From NCBI GenBank assembly GCA_016789485.1, contig JAEURE010000203.1, forward strand, positions 1-5,465: 5,465 nt of DNA. Direction: 5' to 3'. A program made the translations under genes and the position numbers. The notes beneath the pieces are model-generated. The model was not told the origin of the DNA, made no database searches, and was given only the letters and a program-made list of their open reading frames with translations. Below, one piece after another: positions 1-4,700 of the stretch. Numbering within the stretch: position 1 is the first letter of the stretch; each line of letters starts with the position of its first letter. The DNA is from Anaerolineales bacterium (GTDB lineage: Bacteria > Chloroflexota > Anaerolineae > Anaerolineales > Villigracilaceae).

Positions 1-867
1 GCCACGCCGAGACTTGCTGAAGTCCCGATCATCATTCTCACCGCTTTGGATGACCGCTCTTCGCGGCTGCAAGGCATAGAAGCAGGTGCAGATGATTTCC
101 TCATCAAGCCGGTTGACCGACAGGAATTGCAATTACGCGTCCGCACCATATTGAGACTGGATAGATACCGGACCCTTTCCAATCAACGCGAGAACCTGCG
201 CAAAATGGCAGAACATGTTGTCAATGCGCAGGAACAGGAACGCAAGCGGTTATCCCGTGAGCTGCATGATGATCTTGGACAAGCGTTGATCGCACACATG
301 CTTCGGTTGCAAAACCTGCGTGCCACAACCCCGCCTCAGGTGGAAGATCTTCACCGGGAACTGGACGGTTTGATCGCAGACACAAACCAAACCATTAACA
401 AGATGCGTCAACTCGCGCAGGATATTCGTCCCACCATGCTGGATACGCTTGGGCTCAAAACCACCCTTCAAAATCACTGCCGCGAATACAGCATCCGCAC
501 AGGTCTGCCCGTTACCCTTGAAATAGACGAAAAACTTTCGGAGCTTTCGGATATATACTCGATCATACTGTATCGCTTTTTACAGGAAACTCTGACCAAT
601 GTGATAAAACATTCAAAAGCGAACCATGTTTGGGTTGAATTGACTCTGGACGAAGAGGAGATCACACTGACCGTGCAGGATAACGGCAAAGGGTTTACGA
701 TGGATGACGATGCGTACACAACAGCCAAGGGTATCGGACTGATGGGATTGCGAGAGCGCCTGCTGCTTGTAGGAGGGAATTTGGTTATCAATTCAGCGCC
801 GGCAAAGGGGACTATCATTTCGGCACATTTACCGGTCAATGAAACAAGCACCAGGGAGCAGGCATGA
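1..867 (+). CDS. Receiver-histidine kinase (REC + NarL-type HisKA_3/HATPase_c), 5' partial
   Basis: The reading frame is open from base 1, so the N-terminus lies outside the window; 288 residues are visible. Residues 1-60 are the second half of a receiver domain: the beta-4 strand ending LTALDD and the conserved lysine in LIKPVD (about residue 36). A charged, probably coiled-coil linker follows. The HisKA_3 dimerisation domain carries the H-box RELHDDLGQ, with the phospho-accepting His at about residue 89. The ATPase domain has an N-box (TNVIKHS, about 199-205), G1 DNGKGF (about 227-232) and G2 GIGLMGLRER (about 244-253). No membrane segment is visible in this part, so it looks like a cytoplasmic kinase whose own activity or input is tuned by the attached receiver. 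Its stop overlaps the next gene by 4 bp (ATGA), so the NarL-type regulator is the likely phosphotransfer partner. The phospho-acceptor Asp of the REC domain is upstream and cannot be checked. Confidence 0.95.
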   Translation, partial: ATPRLAEVPIIILTALDDRSSRLQGIEAGADDFLIKPVDRQELQLRVRTILRLDRYRTLSNQRENLRKMAEHVVNAQEQERKRLSRELHDDLGQALIAHMLRLQNLRATTPPQVEDLHRELDGLIADTNQTINKMRQLAQDIRPTMLDTLGLKTTLQNHCREYSIRTGLPVTLEIDEKLSELSDIYSIILYRFLQETLTNVIKHSKANHVWVELTLDEEEITLTVQDNGKGFTMDDDAYTTAKGIGLMGLRERLLLVGGNLVINSAPAKGTIISAHLPVNETSTREQA

Positions 868-1514
868 TCCGAGTCTTGTTGGTTGAAGACCATGCCCTTG
901 TACGTGCAGGGCTGCGGGCTTTGTTGGAGCGCGCCGGGGATATCCATGTTCTAGGAGAAGCCTCGAACGGGCAGGAAGGGGTGGATTTGACCAAAAGCTT
1001 AAAGCCAGATGTTGTCATTATGGATATTATGATGCCGCGCCTAAATGGTATTCAAGCTGCGGAACACATTCAAAATTTAAAACTGCCTGCACACATCCTG
1101 CTCCTATCCATGTACTCAGAGGAAGGATTGGTCCATCAGGCGCTGCAGAGCGGGGCAAAGGGATATGTTCTAAAAACCTCAGTCAGCGAGGAATTATTGC
1201 AGGCTGTGCGTACTGTGGCTCGTGGTGAAACCTACTTAAGCGCCGCAGTATCTTCCATTGTCGTGGAAAGTGCCTTTCGCCCAAGCGCATCCCAAAGCCA
1301 AAATCCATTGGATCATCTCTCGCCTCGCGAAAAAGAGATCCTGCAATTGATCGCCGAAGAACATACCAGCGTCGAAATTGCAAAGATTCTGTCCATCAGC
1401 GAAAAAACAGTGGAAAAACACCGCGCGAATTTGATGGAAAAGCTTCACGTGCGAAATCTGGCTGGCGTAGTGCGCCTTGCCATCAAGTATGGATTGATCG
1501 ATAAAGACCTCTAA
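864..1514 (+). CDS. NarL/FixJ-family response regulator (REC + LuxR-type HTH)
   Basis: A complete 216-residue DNA-binding response regulator of usual family length. The receiver domain (about 1-118) shows the acidic pair E8/D9, the phospho-acceptor D54 in VIMDIMMP, S82 at the Thr/Ser switch position and the conserved K104 in YVLKTS. A linker rich in Ser and Gln (about 136-149) leads to a LuxR-type helix-turn-helix (about 151-210), with the typical LSPREKEILQLIAE opening and the recognition-helix region SEKTVEKHRANLMEKL. The ATG at 864 overlaps the kinase stop and has an AGGGAG ribosome site at 853-858, 5 nt upstream, which indicates translational coupling. It probably receives phosphate from the kinase in front and acts as a transcription factor. 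Target genes cannot be read from the sequence. Confidence 0.96.
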   Translation: MIRVLLVEDHALVRAGLRALLERAGDIHVLGEASNGQEGVDLTKSLKPDVVIMDIMMPRLNGIQAAEHIQNLKLPAHILLLSMYSEEGLVHQALQSGAKGYVLKTSVSEELLQAVRTVARGETYLSAAVSSIVVESAFRPSASQSQNPLDHLSPREKEILQLIAEEHTSVEIAKILSISEKTVEKHRANLMEKLHVRNLAGVVRLAIKYGLIDKDL

Positions 1515-1535
1515 AGGAATGGGGGATTCCCTGTA

Positions 1536-1564
1536 TGGTCATTTCTAATGCTAAAAAATATACT
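1536..1564 (+). promoter_or_regulatory. Possible sigma-70-like promoter before the HD-GYP gene
   Basis: In the 70-nt gap after the NarL regulator, TGGTCA (1536-1541, 4/6 to the -35 consensus) and TATACT (1559-1564, 5/6 to the -10 consensus) are 17 nt apart. The predicted start near 1571 would leave only about 14 nt of leader, just enough to include the ribosome site. The same gap holds a small GGAAT/ATTCC stem (1516-1530) with no T-run, so read-through from the upstream pair is equally possible. The call rests on consensus matching alone. Confidence 0.25.
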
Positions 1565-1572
1565 TCAACATT

Positions 1573-1578
1573 AAGGAG
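1573..1578 (+). promoter_or_regulatory. Ribosome binding site of the REC-HD-GYP gene
   Basis: AAGGAG lies 6 nt before the ATG at 1585. This fixes the start and gives the gene its own translation initiation, unlike the overlapped regulator before it. Confidence 0.8.
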
Positions 1579-1584
1579 CAGCCC

Positions 1585-2574
1585 ATGTCCAGTACAATTC
1601 TAATTGTGGATGACGAACTCGCAGGTTTGCATACCCTCGAATCCATTTTGGATGGGCAGGGCTATCAAATCGTAATGGCCCAGAACGGACCGGAAGCGTT
1701 GAAAAAAACGCGCGAATTGCTGCCAGATGTGATTCTGCTGGATGTGATGATGCCGGGCATGGATGGGTTTGAGGTTTGCCGCAATATCCGAAATGATCCT
1801 CTTCTCGCTGAAATACCGATCATCATGCTCACCGCTTTGGATGACCGAAAATCCCTGTTGGTTGGGCTTGAATCCGGCGCGGATGATTACATCACCAAGC
1901 CGTATGACCGCTATGAATTGCGTGCCCGCCTGCTTGGCATTACCCGCCTAAACCGCTACCGAAAGCTTTTGAATGAACGCGCCAATCTTGAGGTAGCCCA
2001 TGAAAAATTGTTATCCGCGTATGATGCGACCATTGAAGGATGGTCTCATGCCATGGATCTGCGAGATAAAGAGACCGAGGGTCATACATTGCGGGTAACG
2101 GAGATATCGGAAAAGCTTGGCAGGATCATGGGGGTTAGTGAAGATGAACTTATTTTCATGCGCCGAGGCGCCCTCCTGCACGACATCGGCAAACTCGGCG
2201 TGCCGGATGCCATTCTTTTGAAACCAGATAAGTTAACGGACGAGGAATGGGAGATCATGCACCAGCATCCGCAATACGCCTACGACATGATCAAACCGAT
2301 CGAGTACCTGCGCCCCGCTCTGGACATCCCTTTCTGTCACCATGAAAAATGGGATGGCAGTGGTTATCCAAGGGGTTTAAAAGGCAAAGATATTCCTCTC
2401 ACAGCCCGCATCTTCGCGGTGGTGGATGTTTGGGATGCATTGACCTCTGACCGTCCATACCGTTCCGCATGGGATAAGGAGAAAGCACGAGAATACATCA
2501 AGGAGCAATCGGGAAAACACTTCGATCCACATGTTGTGGAACAATTCCTCAAGATGATAGAAGCTGAATTTTGA
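1585..2574 (+). CDS. REC-HD-GYP response regulator, predicted cyclic-di-GMP phosphodiesterase
   Basis: A complete 329-residue protein of the RpfG-like architecture. The receiver domain (about 1-120) has the acidic pair D9/D10, the phospho-acceptor D53 in ILLDVMMP, T83 and K105 (ITKPYD). A helical linker (about 121-145) leads to the HD-GYP domain (about 147-329). The expected metal and substrate residues are visible: E165 and H167, the HD pair H199/D200 in LLHDIGKLG, H228 in the MHQHP segment, H252/H253, the signature GYP at 260-262 followed by RGLKGKDIP, and D281 in VVDVWDALTSDRPYR. HD-GYP proteins with this set hydrolyse c-di-GMP to pGpG or GMP, so activity is predicted here, controlled by phosphorylation of D53. 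No GGDEF partner and no membrane segment are visible. The gene sits 70 nt behind the two-component pair on the same strand and may receive phosphate from that kinase (inference). Its REC domain is a close relative of the kinase's REC domain. Confidence 0.96.
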   Translation: MSSTILIVDDELAGLHTLESILDGQGYQIVMAQNGPEALKKTRELLPDVILLDVMMPGMDGFEVCRNIRNDPLLAEIPIIMLTALDDRKSLLVGLESGADDYITKPYDRYELRARLLGITRLNRYRKLLNERANLEVAHEKLLSAYDATIEGWSHAMDLRDKETEGHTLRVTEISEKLGRIMGVSEDELIFMRRGALLHDIGKLGVPDAILLKPDKLTDEEWEIMHQHPQYAYDMIKPIEYLRPALDIPFCHHEKWDGSGYPRGLKGKDIPLTARIFAVVDVWDALTSDRPYRSAWDKEKAREYIKEQSGKHFDPHVVEQFLKMIEAEF

Positions 2575-2619
2575 CAGATAAAAGCAAGTAGTTAAAAACT
2601 TGTGCTTCAGAAAAAGAAG

Positions 2620-2645
2620 ATAGGCTGCGCTTAAGCGCAGCCTAT
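2620..2645. terminator. 26-bp perfect palindrome, likely bidirectional terminator
   Basis: A perfect 13-bp inverted repeat centred on GCGCTTAAGCGC lies between two convergent genes. On the plus strand the stem is preceded by an A-rich run (2610-2618) and followed by TTGTT. Read on the minus strand, that A-rich run becomes a T-rich tail, the better terminator signature, so it should end the minus-strand operon well. The plus-strand T-tract is weaker. The stop codon (TAG) of the SMP-30 gene at 2642-2644 lies inside the stem. The remaining spacer (2575-2619) contains only an imperfect AAGCAAGT/ACTTGTGCTT repeat. Confidence 0.8.
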
Positions 2646-3493
2646 TTGTTAAATTCAAACGATGGCATTCCCGTCACATCCGTAATCACTTTGAACAACC
2701 CGCCGGAAAGCGGGTATTTTCTTAGATTGGCATCGCTCATCCCCACCCGTGCAGAAGTGACGTATAACTCATTCATGTCCCGTCCGCCAAAAACGCAGGA
2801 TGAGGATTGCAAAGCAGGAACGGGGATCTGCTCAAGCAATTTGCCTGAGTTGGGATTCCACTTTGTCACCTGCGCCCCGCCCCACATGGCGACCCAGAGA
2901 TTGCCATCCATATCAGAGGTCATGCCATCCGGCCAGCCCAGGGATTCAGGGATTTGAATCACAGCGCGCGGGTCCGCGATTTGACCTGTGCTCACATCGT
3001 AGTCAAAGGCCTTCACTACACGCGTGGGGGTATCAATGTAGTAAAAAGTTCTATGGTCGGGACTCCACGCGAGGCCGTTGGAAATACGAATGTCACCAAG
3101 CAAGCGCATCGCATTTTTCCCATCGAACGAATACAGCGAGCCGCTTGCATCTTTTTCGTTCATGTCCATGGTGCCAGCGAGGAAGCGGCCAGCAGGGTCA
3201 CACTTGCCATCATTCATGCGGTTAGTAGCAGATTCATTCAGAGATGCGAGAACTGTCTGCCGGGATGAATCAATATCAAAGTCGACGAAAGAGGCGCGTT
3301 TGCCGAGAATGAGATTCCCATCCTTGCGCGGGGCAAGACATCCAACAAATTCATCCAACTGAGCAAGCACTTCCATCCCTGCATAGATACGTTTTTCGAG
3401 AATATCGACCCAATATAAATTTTGGGTCTTCGCATCCCATGCGGGACCTTCGCCCAAGGTTGCCTTCGCATCAAGAAGCAGTTCGGCTTGCAT
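2642..3493 (-). CDS. SMP-30/gluconolactonase/LRE-family protein
   Basis: A complete 283-residue six-bladed beta-propeller protein, close to the family's usual length of about 290-300. The N-terminal signature LGEGPAWD supplies metal ligand E15. R92 and N94 in NRMNDGKCDPAGR match the substrate-contacting Arg/Asn pair of SMP-30, and N139 (ISNGLAWSPD) and D189 (GWPDGM) match the other two metal ligands. Characterised relatives are Ca2+- or Zn2+-dependent lactonases acting on sugar lactones such as gluconolactone; the substrate here cannot be read. No signal peptide is seen, so the protein is probably cytoplasmic. The ATG comes one base after the corA stop (TAACATG). The only ribosome-like site, AAGG inside the corA 3' end, is about 13 nt away, so translation probably relies on termination-reinitiation from corA. 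The stop codon falls in the terminator palindrome. Confidence 0.93.
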   Translation of the reverse strand: MQAELLLDAKATLGEGPAWDAKTQNLYWVDILEKRIYAGMEVLAQLDEFVGCLAPRKDGNLILGKRASFVDFDIDSSRQTVLASLNESATNRMNDGKCDPAGRFLAGTMDMNEKDASGSLYSFDGKNAMRLLGDIRISNGLAWSPDHRTFYYIDTPTRVVKAFDYDVSTGQIADPRAVIQIPESLGWPDGMTSDMDGNLWVAMWGGAQVTKWNPNSGKLLEQIPVPALQSSSCVFGGRDMNELYVTSARVGMSDANLRKYPLSGGLFKVITDVTGMPSFEFNK

Positions 3494-3494
3494 G

Positions 3495-4421
3495 TTAGAA
3501 CCAATTCCTTTTGTAAAAGATATAGGTCGCAGCAGCCGTCAGCCCAAGCGAAATTCCAATAACGCTCAAAAATGCAAGCGGATGCCCTTCCCCCGGCAGG
3601 GCAACGTTCATTCCGTAAAACGACGCAACAATGGCAGGCATGTTGAGAATGATCGTGAGCGCAGCCAGCGCCTTCATCACAACATTCAAATTATTGGAGA
3701 TGATCGAAGCAAAGGCGTCCATCATGCTGGAGAGAATCTCCGTATTGATGCTGGTCATTTGAATGGCCTGTTGATTTTCGGTCAGCACATCTTCAAGCAG
3801 ATCCTGGTCTTCTTCATAATAATTAAAGAGCTGGGTGCGCTGTACGCGTTCCATCATTACTTCGTTGGAACGCAGCGCAGTCGCAAAGTAGGTGAGACTC
3901 TTTTGATATTTGAGAAGCTCCAAAAGCTCACGGTTCTGCGTGGATTTTTGCAGGCGGTCTTCCACTGCCTCAGTGGCGCGATTGATCTCGCGTAATAAAT
4001 TCAAATAACGGGCGGCTGTTTCCAGAAAAATATACAGCGCCAGGCGGTAGCGTTTGCCAGTCTTCATCAGACGGTATTTTCCGTTTGCAAGGACTTTGAG
4101 AATATCGCTGTCATAACGGCAGACGGTAATAATGCGGTTTCCCAGAATCATAATTCCAAGCGGGACGGTGGTATAAGGCACATCGCTTTCAGGCTGATGA
4201 ATGGGAATACGAAGCAGGATGAAGGTATATTCTTCATCGCGTTCCATACGAGGCATTTCATCCTGGTCGAGGGAATAATTAATATAATCCATTTCCATCC
4301 CCCAATTGACCAACTTTTCAATTTCTTCAGGCGACGGGTCCACGACATTGACCCATGCGCCGTTGGCAATCGTTTCTATCTTCTCAAGCCCCTGCTCGGT
4401 GGTTTTACAAATGGTCAGCAT
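3495..4421 (-). CDS. corA: CorA-family divalent metal cation transporter
   Basis: A 308-residue inner-membrane transporter of the 2-TM-GxN superfamily, which moves Mg2+ and in some members Co2+, Ni2+, Mn2+ or Zn2+. The N-terminal two thirds is the cytoplasmic domain, ending in the long helix that leads to the pore. TM1 covers about residues 246-268 and runs into the signature YGMN (GMN at 270-272). The short periplasmic loop contains an acidic PGEGHP segment, and TM2 (about 282-303) is followed by the basic tail KRNWF typical of the family. The start at 4421 is chosen because a perfect AAGGAGG sits 5 nt upstream. The frame could open from a TTG at 4454, but those 11 extra codons coincide with a hairpin and the ribosome site. 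The gene follows the R2-like oxidase by 279 nt and directly precedes the SMP-30 gene. The leader is strongly structured and suggests post-transcriptional control. Ion specificity is not readable from sequence alone. Confidence 0.95.
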   Translation of the reverse strand: MLTICKTTEQGLEKIETIANGAWVNVVDPSPEEIEKLVNWGMEMDYINYSLDQDEMPRMERDEEYTFILLRIPIHQPESDVPYTTVPLGIMILGNRIITVCRYDSDILKVLANGKYRLMKTGKRYRLALYIFLETAARYLNLLREINRATEAVEDRLQKSTQNRELLELLKYQKSLTYFATALRSNEVMMERVQRTQLFNYYEEDQDLLEDVLTENQQAIQMTSINTEILSSMMDAFASIISNNLNVVMKALAALTIILNMPAIVASFYGMNVALPGEGHPLAFLSVIGISLGLTAAATYIFYKRNWF

Positions 4422-4426
4422 GACTG

Positions 4427-4433
4427 CCTCCTT
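4427..4433 (-). promoter_or_regulatory. Shine-Dalgarno of corA (AAGGAGG)
   Basis: A perfect anti-16S match 5 nt before the ATG at 4421. It decides the start in favour of the shorter protein. Its first two A residues are also the last two bases of the hairpin stem at 4432-4454, so folding of that stem would crowd the site. Confidence 0.85.
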
Positions 4434-4477
4434 GCGTGAATTTACATCACGCAAAGGCGCAAGCCGTTTACGTGATG
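4432..4477 (-). promoter_or_regulatory. Two mutually exclusive hairpins in the corA leader (candidate RNA switch)
   Basis: On the minus-strand RNA, hairpin A (4477 to 4445) pairs CAUCACG with CGUGAUG, then a U-G wobble, AAA/UUU, one bulged C and GGC/GCC closed by a UUGC loop: 13 Watson-Crick pairs and one wobble. The wobble would be a C-A mismatch in plus-strand RNA, so the fold favours the corA sense strand. Hairpin B (4454 to 4432) pairs UUGCGUGA with UCACGCAA perfectly across a 7-nt loop. Its 3' arm ends in the first two bases of the corA ribosome site. Bases 4447-4454 take part in both folds, so only one can form at a time. There is no U-run after either stem, which argues against intrinsic termination. 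A DNA operator for a dimeric repressor is the main alternative reading, since the TCACGCAA-type inverted repeat could also bind protein. Confidence 0.5.
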
Positions 4478-4629
4478 GGTATTAACAAATTAAACGCGTG
4501 CCGCACCCAGTGACCCATACTGGGCGGATTATTATCAGAAGTACCTAGGTCGCTCTCGTCAGTTGTGTGCATGATTCTTAACCGCGCCAATTTTACGCCC
4601 GTTGATGGAATTTCACAACCGTTCCGCAT
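4468..4629 (-). CDS. Possible short leader ORF upstream of corA (53 codons)
   Basis: An ATG at 4629 preceded by AAGGAA with 6-nt spacing opens a 53-codon frame ending at a TAA (4468-4470). I recognise no domain, signal peptide or membrane segment. The product is hydrophilic, with a C-terminus reading NLLIPIT. The same frame is open upstream to a TTG overlapping the oxidase stop (4704), which would make 78 codons. The stop codon lies inside the 5' arm of hairpin A, so a terminating ribosome would cover that arm. An internal in-frame ATG at 4572 would still be transcribed if the putative promoter at 4590-4618 is used. This could be a regulatory leader peptide, a small gene, or chance. Confidence 0.25.
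   Translation of the reverse strand: MRNGCEIPSTGVKLARLRIMHTTDESDLGTSDNNPPSMGHWVRHAFNLLIPIT
4501..4527 (-). promoter_or_regulatory. Stem-loop in the corA leader with complementary loop
   Basis: On the minus-strand RNA, CCGC-CCAGU pairs with ACUGG-GCGG-type partners (9 bp with a 2-nt GU bulge) around the loop AUGGGUC. Six loop bases (AUGGGU, 4518-4513) are complementary to ACCCAU at 4480-4475, at the foot of hairpin A. This would allow a pseudoknot that competes with the first three pairs of hairpin A. A dispersed palindromic repeat is an alternative explanation. Confidence 0.4.
4590..4618 (-). promoter_or_regulatory. Possible sigma-70-like promoter for corA
   Basis: Reading the minus strand, TTGTGA (4618-4613, 4/6 to the -35 consensus) and TAAAAT (4595-4590, 5/6 to the -10 consensus) are separated by exactly 17 nt. 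The predicted start near 4583 would give a corA leader of about 160 nt carrying all the stem-loops. If used, the ATG at 4629 of the short ORF would be outside this transcript. It rests on consensus alone. Confidence 0.35.
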
Positions 4630-4661
4630 GATAAGTTCCTTGCATGAATACGACACCGTCT

Positions 4662-4680
4662 CAGGCTTAACCTCAGCCTG
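4662..4680 (-). other. Stem-loop after the R2-like oxidase gene
   Basis: A perfect 6-bp inverted repeat (CAGGCT/AGCCTG, 7-nt loop) begins 21 nt beyond the oxidase stop codon. No T-run follows, so it is not a classical intrinsic terminator. It may protect the mRNA 3' end, or termination may be absent and transcription run on into corA. Confidence 0.35.
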
Positions 4681-4700
4681 CTCAAACACCCCGGGCAGTG

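Noticed and set aside
474..947. 157-codon open frame on the minus strand
   Set aside because: It lies antisense to the kinase ATPase domain and the kinase/regulator junction, where the plus strand carries unmistakable N, G1 and G2 boxes; its product shows no recognisable family features.
1516..1530. Terminator between the NarL regulator and the HD-GYP gene
   Set aside because: Only a 5-bp GGAAT/ATTCC stem with no following T-run; too weak to call.
2582..2607. Second terminator hairpin after the HD-GYP gene
   Set aside because: The AAGCAAGT/ACTTGTGCTT repeat is imperfect and followed by an A-rich, not T-rich, stretch.
2800..3225. 141-codon open frame on the plus strand
   Set aside because: Antisense to the SMP-30 propeller, whose metal and substrate residues are intact; the product is low in complexity and rich in His, Arg and Ser, as expected of a shadow frame.
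3492..3995. 167-codon open frame on the plus strand
   Set aside because: Antisense to the transmembrane end of CorA, including its GMN motif; no family recognised.
4422..4454. N-terminal extension of CorA from a TTG at 4454
   Set aside because: The 11 extra codons coincide with hairpin B and the AAGGAGG site, which is ideally placed for the ATG at 4421.
4422..4700. Known Mg2+ riboswitch (M-box) in front of corA
   Set aside because: The leader holds an AUGGGUCA string that recalls one M-box segment, but the other conserved segments and the long three-helix layout are not visible; the string is in a simple 7-nt loop. A covariance-model search would settle it.
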